The notes under the pieces are model-generated. The model was not told the DNA's origin. It saw only the letters and a program-made list of their open reading frames with translations, and searched no databases. 64,000 bases of DNA, from positions 1-64,000 of the forward strand of contig JAIMBL010000003.1 in the NCBI GenBank assembly GCA_023511615.1. Direction: 5' to 3'. The stretch is from Leptolyngbyaceae cyanobacterium HOT.MB2.61. Lineage in GTDB: Bacteria; Cyanobacteriota; Cyanobacteriia; Leptolyngbyales; Leptolyngbyaceae. Numbering within the stretch: the first letter of the stretch is position 1; every line of letters starts with the position of its first letter. A program made the position numbers and the translations under genes. Below, piece after piece: positions 36,534 through 45,387 of this stretch.

Positions 36534-36566
36534 CCAAACCTCAAACTCCCAAAAACCACATCTTTT

Positions 36567-37394
36567 ATGCAAACCCTCACCAGCCCCAAAGCGACTTCCC
36601 AAACTCACCAGGATTCCTTTTTGGTGATTGAAAACGTTACCAAGTCTTACCCCACGCCAAACGGCCCCTATGTTGTTTTGGATGGAATTAATCTGACCGT
36701 TTCTGAAGGGGAATTCGTCTGCGTCATCGGTCACTCTGGTTGTGGTAAAACTACTTTATTAGATACGGTTTCAGGCTTCCGCAAACCCACCAGTGGCGAG
36801 GTTCGGGTACAGGGCAAGCGAATCACCCGTCCCGGTCCCGATCGCATGGTGGTGTTCCAGAACTACGCCCTGTTGCCCTGGAAAACCGCATTTGAAAATG
36901 TCTACATTGCCGTGAATGCGGTCTATCCCGAAAAATCCAGGCAAGAGAAAACTGAGATTGTACGGGAACACCTGGCCATGGTGGGCTTAGAAGAAGCAAT
37001 GCATAAGAAACCAGGGCAACTTTCGGGTGGAATGAAGCAGCGGGTTTCCATCGCCCGTGCCCTATCTATCTATCCTCAGGTGTTGATTCTGGACGAACCG
37101 TTTGGTGCCCTGGATGCCATCACCAGAGAAGAACTTCAGGAAGAACTGTTGCAAATCTGGAGCAAGCATCGGGTAACGGTCATGATGATCACCCATGACA
37201 TTGATGAAGCCCTGTTCCTGGCGGATCGGATTGTGATGATGACCAACGGTCCTCACGCCAAAATCGGCGAGATTATGGAGATTCCCTTCCCTCGCCCTCG
37301 CAACCGGACGCAGATCATGGAAGACCCGCAATATTACACCCTCCGCAACCATGCACTCGACTTTCTGTTCAGCCGCTACGCCCTGGCCCATTAA
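36567..37394 (+). CDS. nrtD: Nitrate ABC transporter ATPase
   Basis: NrtD is the second, single-domain ATPase of the importer. The 275-aa protein has Walker A (GHSGCGKTT), the Q-loop (VVFQNYALLPWKT), the signature [16 protein letters not shown], Walker B ([11 protein letters not shown]) and the H-loop (ITHDIDEALFLADRIVMMTN). It is highly similar to the first domain of NrtC but lacks the regulatory extension. The ATG at 36567 gives MQTLTSPKA. It ends 14 bp before the DUF1830 gene, so the two are surely cotranscribed. Confidence 0.94.
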   Translation: MQTLTSPKATSQTHQDSFLVIENVTKSYPTPNGPYVVLDGINLTVSEGEFVCVIGHSGCGKTTLLDTVSGFRKPTSGEVRVQGKRITRPGPDRMVVFQNYALLPWKTAFENVYIAVNAVYPEKSRQEKTEIVREHLAMVGLEEAMHKKPGQLSGGMKQRVSIARALSIYPQVLILDEPFGALDAITREELQEELLQIWSKHRVTVMMITHDIDEALFLADRIVMMTNGPHAKIGEIMEIPFPRPRNRTQIMEDPQYYTLRNHALDFLFSRYALAH

Positions 37395-37408
37395 ACCCAA
37401 CAACTGCC

Positions 37409-37711
37409 ATGGTTCAAAGCCTCACCTCGTTACCCAGTGATTGGTCTGGCCGCATTCTCTGCTACTACGAGAACGCCACCAGTCAGGTTCAGCTTGCTCG
37501 CATTGCCAATATTCCCAACTGGCTCTACGAGCGGGTCGTATTTCCAGGACAGCGGCTTTTGTTTGAGGCGTTGCCGGATGCCTTGCTGGAAGTCCATGTC
37601 TGTACGCCAGGTATGACTTTGCTGGAATGCATTCCCTGTCCTCAATTGCGTGTCAGAGAAACGGTTCAGCCATCCTCAGACGCATCTAACCCTGGTGGTC
37701 GGTCAAACTAA
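37409..37711 (+). CDS. DUF1830 domain protein
   Basis: This 100-aa cytoplasmic protein matches the cyanobacterial DUF1830 family: ILCYYENATSQVQLARIANI, then NWLYERVVFPGQRLLFEALP and DALLEVHVCTPG. The last ~20 residues are a Ser/Asn-rich tail. The family's function is unknown. Here it lies 14 bp after nrtD and 109 bp before narB, on the same strand inside the nitrate operon, so coexpression under NtcA control is likely. A role in nitrate uptake or reductase maturation is a guess from position only. Confidence 0.72.
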   Translation: MVQSLTSLPSDWSGRILCYYENATSQVQLARIANIPNWLYERVVFPGQRLLFEALPDALLEVHVCTPGMTLLECIPCPQLRVRETVQPSSDASNPGGRSN

Positions 37712-37820
37712 GTTTGACAAGTGGTTCAAGCTTAATGGTTTGATTTGAGTTAAATTTTGAGGGTTTTTACCCATCAAAATTTTCCTGACGGAACACTAGC
37801 GATTTAACGAATTAAGCGGA

Positions 37821-40058
37821 ATGACTGTATCCAGTTCCACCAAAACTCTTTGCCCTTACTGCGGTGTTGGCTGTGGGTTAGAAGTGACCCCCGCAGGCAA
37901 GCCATCGGGAGAAGAGAAAGCGATGAACCCGTGGCAGGTCCGGGGCGATCGCACCCATCCTTCCAGTCAGGGAATGGTCTGCGTCAAGGGTGCAACGGTG
38001 CTGGAATCGTTGGACAAAGACCGACTCCTGTACCCCATGATGCGAGATTCACTGGCTCAGCCCTTTCATCGGTGCAGTTGGGAGGAAGCTCTGGAGCGAG
38101 TGTGCGATCGCATCCAGACTGTGCGAGCTGAATATGGAGCCAATGCCCTTTGTATGTATGGCTCCGGCCAGTTTCAAACGGAAGAGTACTACGTGGCTCA
38201 GAAGCTAATCAAAGGTTGTCTGGGCACGAACAATTTTGATGCCAATTCCCGGCTGTGCATGTCTTCGGCTGTCGCTGGTTATGTCCAGAGTCTTGGTTCC
38301 GACGGTCCTCCCTGCTGCTACGACGACCTGGATCTAACCGACTGTGCCTTTTTAATTGGTACTAATACAGCAGAATGTCACCCCATCATCTTTAACCGTC
38401 TGCGCAAACACCACAAGAAAAATCCCAACGTCAGACTGATTGTGGTCGATCCCCGCTGCACCACAACCGCAGAAGCGGCAGACCTGCACCTCGCCATTCG
38501 CCCCGGTACCGATATCGACCTGCTGAATGGTATCGCCCACTTGTTGCTGCGCTGGGGGTTGATCGATCAGCCCTTCATTGACGCCCATACCAGCGGATTT
38601 GAAGCATTTGCTGAAGTTGCTCGTCACTATCCGCCGGAAAGGGTGGCTGAGCGTTGCCAGATTTCAGCCGCAGAGGTGGAAACTGCCGCCCGTTACTGGG
38701 GCGAATCCCAGCGAGTACTTTCCCTGTGGTCGATGGGAATTAACCAGTCCTCCGAAGGAACCGCTAAGGTGCGCAGTATCATCAACCTGCACCTGATGAC
38801 GGGCATGATTGGCAAACCGGGTGCAGGACCTTTTTCCCTCACCGGGCAACCCAACGCCATGGGCGGACGCGAGACAGGGGGACTTTCCTATCTATTGCCT
38901 GGCTACCGTTCTGTTACCAATCCCCAACACCGGGCTGAAGTGGAAAATTACTGGGGTCTTCCTGCTGGAACCATTCAACCCACCCCTGGACGCACCGCCT
39001 GGGAGATGATTACCGGGCTGGAATTGGGAGAGGTTCAGTTTCTCTGGATTGCAGCCACCAATCCCGTGGTCAGTCTGCCCGACCTGGAACGCACCAAAGC
39101 AGCCCTACGGCGATCGCCCTTCACCGTTTACCAGGACTGCTACTACCCCACGGAAACCTCGGCTTACGCCCATGTGCTGCTACCAGCCTCCCAATGGGGC
39201 GAAGAAACGGGCACCATGACCAACTCGGAACGGCGCGTCACCCTCTGTCGCAAGTTTCGCAACCCACCGGGCGAGTCCCGTCCCGATTGGGAAATTTTTG
39301 CCGAAGTCGGTCGCCGCCTTGGTTTTACCCACCAATTTGCCTTCCAGACCGCGGCTGACGTGTTTGCTGAGTTTGTCCAACTCACCCGCGGACGCCCCTG
39401 CGACATGTCCGGCTTAAGCCACGAACGCTTAGCCGCCGAAGGCCCCTTACACTGGCCTTGCCCCATCTCAAGTCTTGATTCTGAAGCAGACAACCCGACC
39501 ACCGAAGAAGGGGAAAGGCGAAAGGGGAAAAACTCCCCCCGTCTCTACATCGATCTTCACTTCCCCACCCCAGATGGCCGCGCCCGCTTTGCCGCTCACC
39601 ATTCCCGTGGACTGGCAGAACCCCCGGATGAGGCCTATCCCTTTATCCTGACAACGGGCAGACTGTATGGGCACTGGCACACCCAGACCCGCACGGGACG
39701 GATTCAAAAAACCAGCGAAATGTATGACAGTCCATTTATTGAGATTCATCCCCGTGATGCTGAGCAATTGGGAATTCAGGAAGGTGAACTGGTTGAGGTG
39801 CGATCGCGACGGGGAATGGCTCGCTTTCCGGCCACGGTGACGAAGGCGATCGCACCGGGCACTGTTTTTGTCCCCATGCACTGGGGCGCGATGTGGGCAG
39901 ACTCTGCCGAAGCCAATGCCCTCACCCATCACCACGCCTGCCCCGACTCCGGCCAACCAGAACTGAAAGCCTGTGCTGTGCAGCTTGCCCCCGTCAAACC
40001 CAACGACTCTCAATCGCTGCTGCAACCGAGTATGATGACATCCCCAATTTCTGTGTAA
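37821..40058 (+). CDS. narB: Ferredoxin-nitrate reductase
   Basis: NarB reduces nitrate to nitrite in the cytoplasm using ferredoxin, a [4Fe-4S] cluster and bis-MGD molybdenum cofactor. The 745-aa protein begins with the cluster motif [12 protein letters not shown] and the fourth Cys in GMVCVKG. Further features are [19 protein letters not shown] (about 110), [13 protein letters not shown] with the presumed Mo-ligand Cys, [20 protein letters not shown] and the C-terminal molydopterin-dinucleotide-binding domain (about 590-720, [17 protein letters not shown]). Length and order fit NarB. It is the last gene of the nirA cluster. Confidence 0.95.
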   Translation: MTVSSSTKTLCPYCGVGCGLEVTPAGKPSGEEKAMNPWQVRGDRTHPSSQGMVCVKGATVLESLDKDRLLYPMMRDSLAQPFHRCSWEEALERVCDRIQTVRAEYGANALCMYGSGQFQTEEYYVAQKLIKGCLGTNNFDANSRLCMSSAVAGYVQSLGSDGPPCCYDDLDLTDCAFLIGTNTAECHPIIFNRLRKHHKKNPNVRLIVVDPRCTTTAEAADLHLAIRPGTDIDLLNGIAHLLLRWGLIDQPFIDAHTSGFEAFAEVARHYPPERVAERCQISAAEVETAARYWGESQRVLSLWSMGINQSSEGTAKVRSIINLHLMTGMIGKPGAGPFSLTGQPNAMGGRETGGLSYLLPGYRSVTNPQHRAEVENYWGLPAGTIQPTPGRTAWEMITGLELGEVQFLWIAATNPVVSLPDLERTKAALRRSPFTVYQDCYYPTETSAYAHVLLPASQWGEETGTMTNSERRVTLCRKFRNPPGESRPDWEIFAEVGRRLGFTHQFAFQTAADVFAEFVQLTRGRPCDMSGLSHERLAAEGPLHWPCPISSLDSEADNPTTEEGERRKGKNSPRLYIDLHFPTPDGRARFAAHHSRGLAEPPDEAYPFILTTGRLYGHWHTQTRTGRIQKTSEMYDSPFIEIHPRDAEQLGIQEGELVEVRSRRGMARFPATVTKAIAPGTVFVPMHWGAMWADSAEANALTHHHACPDSGQPELKACAVQLAPVKPNDSQSLLQPSMMTSPISV

Positions 40059-40411
40059 AGGTATCCCCTTTCATGTTGAACTTAACCCACCAGCAGGAGG
40101 CTTGAAAGTACGCAGTTTTGTCAAGTGTGAAGACTCCGCTCCATTTCTGTAGAGTGACTTGAGAGGCGTTGGGGGGCAGTTTCGGCAGAAACACTAGCGG
40201 CAGTAGAAAATGGGTTGCGAATTTTAATGGGACTATGAAAAGTGAGTTTTTGAGTGCTGCAATCCCCACAATCTCTCTCAAAGCAACTTAGCAACCATGA
40301 GAGCAGCCAGTAGAGGGTCTGGAGAAGGGGTGTTGCTGAAAAGCAGTATGAATCGAAAGAAAGACGTGGGGTGTAGGATGTAGGGAAACTCTGATCGCTC
40401 TTCGCCTAGAA
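40059..40411. other. Intergenic region narB/rnhA
   Basis: This 353-bp spacer has no gene I can support. A minus-strand open frame across it (about 40000-40281) has no recognised family and is hydrophobic without clear helices. No obvious terminator with a T-run follows narB. Confidence 0.45.
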
Positions 40412-41104
40412 ATGTCTATGTTCGTCCAATCTGGTCAATCTGAAGAAGCTCTGACTTTACAAGAACGTGCCGAACGGGCTGAAAAACACCTCTCAGAAGC
40501 ACTTCAGCAGTTAGAGCAAGAGCGCCAGCGAGCCAATGCCATGGAGGCAAAACTGCGGGAACTCAATGTTCCACTCGATTTTTTAGCGGCTTCTAATTCA
40601 ACTGAGGTTGAAGGCGATCGCTCCCTCCCCCAACACCAAAACTTCCTGATTCAACGCATCTACACCGATGGTGCCTGTTCTGGGAATCCGGGTCCAGGCG
40701 GGTGGGGCGTGGTTATTTATTATGCGGATGGTTCCGTGTATGAAATGGGTGGTAGTGACCCAATGACGACTAACAATCGGATGGAGATGGAGGCGGCGAT
40801 CGCTGCTCTGCAATTCTTCAATGAAACTGGGCAAACCCAACCTATTGAGCTTTACACCGACAGTGAATACGTCTTGAAAGGGATTACGGAATGGATTAAG
40901 GGCTGGAAACGGAAGGGATGGAAAAACTCAAAGGGGAAGCCTGTAGAAAATCAGGCCCTCTGGCAGGTGCTGGATTTGCTCAATTCTTCAACAGTGAAAT
41001 GGTGCTATGTCCGGGGTCATTCTGGCGATGAAGGTAACGATCGCTGTGACGAAATTGCCCGTGCATTTTCCCTTGGCAGAACACCCAGCCTCAGGCAACG
41101 GTAA
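40412..41104 (+). CDS. rnhA: Ribonuclease HI with N-terminal coiled-coil extension
   Basis: RNase HI cleaves the RNA strand of RNA-DNA hybrids. The C-terminal domain (about 80-225) has the four acidic catalytic positions: Asp in IYTDGACSGNPGPGGWGVV, Glu in NNRMEMEAAIAAL, Asp in LYTDSEYVLKGI and Asp in GNDRCDEIA, preceded by the HSGDEGN loop. Bacterial RNase HI is about 155 aa. Here an extra ~75 residues form a Glu/Arg-rich coiled coil (LQERAERAEKHLSEALQQLE, then RANAMEAKLRELNVPLDFLA), resembling the C-terminal tail of Uma2-type nuclease-like proteins. It starts at the ATG at 40412. The downstream MFS gene follows closely. Confidence 0.9.
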   Translation: MSMFVQSGQSEEALTLQERAERAEKHLSEALQQLEQERQRANAMEAKLRELNVPLDFLAASNSTEVEGDRSLPQHQNFLIQRIYTDGACSGNPGPGGWGVVIYYADGSVYEMGGSDPMTTNNRMEMEAAIAALQFFNETGQTQPIELYTDSEYVLKGITEWIKGWKRKGWKNSKGKPVENQALWQVLDLLNSSTVKWCYVRGHSGDEGNDRCDEIARAFSLGRTPSLRQR

Positions 41105-41142
41105 CCCTGCCAAACCCTTCATTGAACTCCCCCGCCTCCCCT

Positions 41143-42768
41143 ATGACCTCCTCGGCTCCCACCTCCGCTTCTACCTGGAGTCCTCTCCGGCAGCCAGTGT
41201 TTCGAACTCTGTGGATTGCATCGGCAGTCTCAACCGTTGGCACATGGATGCATGATGTGGCCGCAGCCTGGCTGATGACATCGCTCTCTCCCTCTCCTTT
41301 TTTGGTTGCCATGATGAGTGTAGCGGCGAGTTTGCCTTTTTTCCTGCTGGCATTGCTGGCGGGTGCGATCGCCGATGTGGTGGATCGCCGCAAGATGTTA
41401 CTGATTACGCAGGGGTGGATGCTGGCGATCGCGCTGTTAATGGGCATCCTCACCATGACCAATCTCACGACACCCTGGCTTTTAATTGGGTTGACCTTTG
41501 CCCTGAATGCAGGCGGCGCGATGAGTATGCCAGTCTGGCAGGCGATCATACCCGAACTTGTGGTGAAGGAAGAACTGACATCTGCAGTTACTTTAAATGG
41601 AATCGTGATTAACCTGGCCCGGTTGATTGGGCCAGCACTGGCCGGCGGGTTGATTGCAGTAATTGGCGCCGGTGGAGTGTTTTTGCTGAATGCCGTGTCC
41701 TTTATCGGTGTTATGGTCGCCCTCTACCGCTGGCGCAGAACACCTCAAACCACTGCCTTGCCAACCGAACGGGTGATTGGGGCCATTCAGGCAGGAATTC
41801 GCTACACCCGTCATGCTCCACCCCTGCAAACGGTTTTTATTCGAACAGTCAGTTACATTTTCTTTGCCAGCGTACTCTTTGCCCTGCTGCCAATCCTGGG
41901 CCGCCAGGAGATGGGACTTAATGCCTTTCAATATGGAACGGTGATGGGCTTCTGGGGGGTCGGTGGGTTGATGGGTGTTTTTTTATTACCCAGGTTGCGG
42001 CAACGCATGTCGGTGGATCGTCTGGTTGCAAATGGTTCCCTAATTTTTGGGGCAGCAATTCTGGCTCTGGGGTTTGTTCGCAATTTCTACCTCGTTTGTG
42101 CGGTCATGATTCTGGTCGGAATTGCTTCCCTCGCGGTCATGGTAAACCTGAGTGTGGCAGTTCAAACAGCAGTTCCAGGCTGGATACGAGCCAGAGCACT
42201 GGCCATCCAATTGTTGCTGTTTCAGGGGTGCATGGCGTTAGGGAGTCTGCTGTGGGGTGCGATCGCCCAACATTTCAATATCACAACAGCTATGACTACG
42301 GCTGCGATCGGACTCTTGATCGGTGTGTTGCTTACGTCCCGCTACCGCCTCCGCTGTGCCGAAAAGCTTGACCTGACAGCTTCCTTGCACTGGCAACAGC
42401 CCAACCATGCCTTTGAACCCCGTGCCCATGATGGTCCTGTTCTCATCACATTGGAATACCGCATCAATCCAGCCGACGCCCCGGCCTTTACCGAAGCGAT
42501 GCAAGCCTTTAGTCGCACTCGTCGGCGGGATGGTGCAATCCGGTGGGGACTATTTCAAGATCTCTCTGACCCTGGACGCTTTGTAGAAACGGTGCTGGTT
42601 GAGTCCTGGGCAGAGCACCGCCGCCAGTTTGAACGGGTGACCAAGGCAGACCGGACCCTTGAGGAGCGGGTGCGTGCTTTTCACATCGGTAGTGAGCCAC
42701 CTAAGATTTCCCAAATGATTTACGCCAACCAGGATAAGTATGACAGGCAGGTATCACGAGGTAAGTGA
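41143..42768 (+). CDS. MFS transporter (EntS-like) with C-terminal ABM-like domain
   Basis: This 541-aa exporter-type major facilitator protein has about 12 helices in the first ~415 residues (TLWIASAVSTVGTWMHDVAA; the GAIADVVDRRKML loop-2/3 motif; LIGPALAGGLIAVIGAGGVF), as in the EntS/MFS_3 group. Residues about 440-515 form a soluble dimeric alpha-beta barrel-like domain (VLITLEYRINPADAPAFTEA; VETVLVESWAEHRRQFERVT) of the antibiotic-biosynthesis-monooxygenase/EthD type, a fusion seen in other MFS_3 proteins. Substrate is unknown. I take the ATG at 41143; a TTG at 41122 is also in frame. It follows rnhA by 38 bp. Confidence 0.8.
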   Translation: MTSSAPTSASTWSPLRQPVFRTLWIASAVSTVGTWMHDVAAAWLMTSLSPSPFLVAMMSVAASLPFFLLALLAGAIADVVDRRKMLLITQGWMLAIALLMGILTMTNLTTPWLLIGLTFALNAGGAMSMPVWQAIIPELVVKEELTSAVTLNGIVINLARLIGPALAGGLIAVIGAGGVFLLNAVSFIGVMVALYRWRRTPQTTALPTERVIGAIQAGIRYTRHAPPLQTVFIRTVSYIFFASVLFALLPILGRQEMGLNAFQYGTVMGFWGVGGLMGVFLLPRLRQRMSVDRLVANGSLIFGAAILALGFVRNFYLVCAVMILVGIASLAVMVNLSVAVQTAVPGWIRARALAIQLLLFQGCMALGSLLWGAIAQHFNITTAMTTAAIGLLIGVLLTSRYRLRCAEKLDLTASLHWQQPNHAFEPRAHDGPVLITLEYRINPADAPAFTEAMQAFSRTRRRDGAIRWGLFQDLSDPGRFVETVLVESWAEHRRQFERVTKADRTLEERVRAFHIGSEPPKISQMIYANQDKYDRQVSRGK

Positions 42769-43040
42769 GGGGGGAGGGGAGAGGAGGAGGGGAATAGGAA
42801 GTGGAGGGTGATGAGGTGATGCTCTTTTATTCCTCCTGGCGTGCATAAACAGGCAATGAAGTAACTCCGGCCTGGATATGAAGATTACTTGAAGTTCCGG
42901 ATTCATTTGCCATTGCTTAACTTTTGTTGGCGTTCTCTTAACCCGCGATCGCTACGGTATTGTGGTGTCCGTAAATTCACGGGTGCGATCGTGCAATTCC
43001 GATTCCTCCTGCTGCTCCGCTTCGAGGTTCCATTCAAGCC

Positions 43041-43158
43041 ATATAGCTCTACACAAATGCGTTAGGGCAATCAGGTTTAAGGGAGTTTGGGGGCGGTGCC
43101 TCCAGCCAGGGGCTTCCACCCCCGCACTCCGTCCTAACTACCATGACTACCGCTATAT
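43041..43158. repeat. Diverged full-length family B palindromic element
   Basis: ATATAGCTCTAC at the left end and GACTACCGCTATAT at the right are imperfect inverted repeats. The core has GGGGGCGGTGCCTCC, AGGGGCTTCCACCCCC and GTCCTAACTACC, paralleling the element at 17158-17271. It ends 28 bp before the nucleotidase start. The rest of 42769-43186 contains nothing recognised. Confidence 0.6.
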
Positions 43159-43186
43159 CTGTTCATTCATATCCAAAGCAATACCC

Positions 43187-45283
43187 ATGTTGTCTCAAAA
43201 GCCTTCTGAGATTAGACCTCTACTTCGTTGTTCCCACCTGCTGTTGGCTTCAAGCCTCACCCTGGCAGGAGTGCTGGTTCCCAATCCGGCTAAAGCTTTT
43301 ACTCTCAATCTGCTCCACTTCAGTGATGGCGAATCTTCCCTGCTCACCCGCACCGCCCCTGCAACACCAACAACTCCAGCCTTTCAGTACAGCGGTGTTG
43401 GCCTGTTCGCGGACCTTATTGATCGCCAGCGTAACGCCAGCAACACCGATTTCGACTTGCTGGTAACGGCAGGTGACAACTTCCTCGCCGGGCCTCAATT
43501 TGAAGCCAGCCTGCAATTGCCCGTTGGCCAGCCCTTCTATGATACGCGGGCACTGGAACTGTTCAACATCGATGTGGGAGGCATTGGCAACCACGAATTT
43601 GACTTTGGGCCTGATGTCCTGGCTCGCTTTATTGACCCAGACGGCAACGGTGTTGGCTTCCGTCCGTTTGTTTCTGCTAACCTGATTATTCCAGACAGCA
43701 GTCCCTTAAGAGGCCTGATTCAACCCAGCACTATCGTTACCAAAACGGTCAATGGAGTTGAAGAACGCGTTGGGGTTGTTGGCGTCACAACTCCACTGCT
43801 GCGCAGCATCTCCAGCCCTGGAAATATCGGAACCATCGGAGATGCATCGAACACACCCGGTTTTAATGACCTGGTGAATGCCGTTCAAGCAGAAGTGAAT
43901 AACCTGACTAGCCAGGGAGTTGATAAAATCGTTCTGGTTTCTCACCTGCAAAGCATCAGCGAAGAGCAAGTTCTGGCAGGCAGATTGCAAGGTGTTGATA
44001 TTATCGTGGCAGCGGGTAGTGATACTCGTCTGGCTAATCCCGACGATCCTCTACTACCGCTGGGTACTACCGAAACAGCAGTTCCTTCTTATCCTCAGAT
44101 TTACAACCCGCAAACGGGTCAGCGGGTTAACAGTCTGGCTGACTTACCCGCAGGAGTCGATCCTGTATTGCTTGTTTCTACCGATGGTGAATACAAGTAC
44201 CTCGGTAACTTGCAGGTAGAGTTTGAAAACGGCAGAGTTGTTAGCATCCTGGAACCGGGTAGTGGTCCCAAGCGTAACACTGACCTGGATGGACTGACTC
44301 CCCGCTCTGACCTGGTGAGTGAAGTGCAGAACCCGGTGAGCGCATTTGTCGATGACTTGAGACGAACAGCCGTTGGCGTGACCAATGTACCCCTTGATAG
44401 CGTGCGCACCAACGTTCGCTCCAGAAGTACCCTGGCTGGAAGCCTGATTGCTGATGCCATTCGCAATGCGGCGCAGGATGGAGCTCCTAGTGTTGGGCTG
44501 GATCCCGCCAAAATTCTTGTGGGGATTCAAAACGGGGGCGGCATCCGCAACGATCGCCGCTTCAACCCTGGTGATACCATTAGCGAGTTTGACACCTTCG
44601 ACGTTCTGCCCTTCTCTAACTTTGTCTCAGTCGTCACTGACATCACCGCTGGTGAGCTATTGGAAATCCTGGAGCGTTCTGTAGCTTCCCAAACTGCACC
44701 GGACACGGGTGGGGGTGGTCAGTTCCTGCAACTGTCTGGACTGGAAGTCGTTTATGACGTGACTCAACCGGCACAGGTTGTCACCGCAGCCGGTGAAATT
44801 ACCGCAGCGGGCTCCCGCATTCTCAGCATTTTGCTTGACCCGGACAACGATCGCACCGGGCAGTTTTTGTTCGATGTGGCGCAGGGTGGTTTTCTGGTCG
44901 ATCCCACTCAGCCCCTGTTTGACCTGGCAACGATTGATTTCACCGCTCGTGGAGGTGACAACTTCGCAACCCTGGCAAACATTCCTCAGACTCGTAAGTT
45001 CACCATTGCTGGCCTGACCTACCAGGCCGCACTGGAGCAATACATCCGTCAGGATCTCCAGGGCACCATTGATGCCGCCGACATTCCCAGCGGTGAAGGA
45101 ATTCGGGTACGGGATGTGACATCTTCAGTTGGTCCTGCTACCGGAGGACAGGTTATTGTTGCTCCCGGAGACAATACGGAAGCCATCCCCGAACCCACAA
45201 CTATGTTGGGTGTGTTAACCGCTGGTCTGGGCCTGGGGTATATGAAGCGCCGTCAGGCAAAGCGGAAAGAGGTGGGGGGCTAG
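43187..45283 (+). CDS. Metallophosphatase/5'-nucleotidase family protein with PEP-CTERM sorting signal
   Basis: This 698-aa exported protein begins at the ATG at 43187, giving a signal peptide (HLLLASSLTLAGVLVPNPAKA); upstream in-frame codons would bury it. The N-terminal metallophosphatase domain (about 35-350) has TAGDNFLAGP and GIGNHEFDFGPD, the metal-binding motifs of UshA-like enzymes. The first DxH motif is altered to LLHFSDGES. The 5'-nucleotidase C-terminal domain (about 400-640) has NGGGIRNDRRF and TARGGDNF. The end (IPEPTTMLGVLTAGLGLGYM plus RRQAKRK) is a PEP-CTERM sorting signal, so the protein is probably processed by an exosortase and placed at the cell surface. It likely hydrolyses extracellular nucleotides or phosphoesters. 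Confidence 0.85.
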   Translation: MLSQKPSEIRPLLRCSHLLLASSLTLAGVLVPNPAKAFTLNLLHFSDGESSLLTRTAPATPTTPAFQYSGVGLFADLIDRQRNASNTDFDLLVTAGDNFLAGPQFEASLQLPVGQPFYDTRALELFNIDVGGIGNHEFDFGPDVLARFIDPDGNGVGFRPFVSANLIIPDSSPLRGLIQPSTIVTKTVNGVEERVGVVGVTTPLLRSISSPGNIGTIGDASNTPGFNDLVNAVQAEVNNLTSQGVDKIVLVSHLQSISEEQVLAGRLQGVDIIVAAGSDTRLANPDDPLLPLGTTETAVPSYPQIYNPQTGQRVNSLADLPAGVDPVLLVSTDGEYKYLGNLQVEFENGRVVSILEPGSGPKRNTDLDGLTPRSDLVSEVQNPVSAFVDDLRRTAVGVTNVPLDSVRTNVRSRSTLAGSLIADAIRNAAQDGAPSVGLDPAKILVGIQNGGGIRNDRRFNPGDTISEFDTFDVLPFSNFVSVVTDITAGELLEILERSVASQTAPDTGGGGQFLQLSGLEVVYDVTQPAQVVTAAGEITAAGSRILSILLDPDNDRTGQFLFDVAQGGFLVDPTQPLFDLATIDFTARGGDNFATLANIPQTRKFTIAGLTYQAALEQYIRQDLQGTIDAADIPSGEGIRVRDVTSSVGPATGGQVIVAPGDNTEAIPEPTTMLGVLTAGLGLGYMKRRQAKRKEVGG

Positions 45284-45329
45284 ATACTGGAAACCAGGGT
45301 GGAATGCCCCCTGCGCTAACCAATTGTAA

Positions 45330-45387
45330 GGGCGGGTTTTGCGAACGAAACCTGGATCAAGCAGGAGTTTCGCAACAAAACCCGCTC
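45330..45387. terminator. Bidirectional terminator between convergent genes
   Basis: GGCGGGTTTTGCGAACGAAAC (two parts, 45331-45351) can pair with GTTTCGCAACAAAACCCGC (45368-45386) around a short loop. An ATTTTT run follows on the plus side. It sits exactly between the stops at 45283 and 45388 of convergent genes, so a terminator for both directions is the natural reading. Confidence 0.7.

Noticed and set aside
40000-40281. 95-codon minus-strand frame after narB
   Set aside because: Overlaps the narB 3' end, no recognised family, no ribosome binding site.
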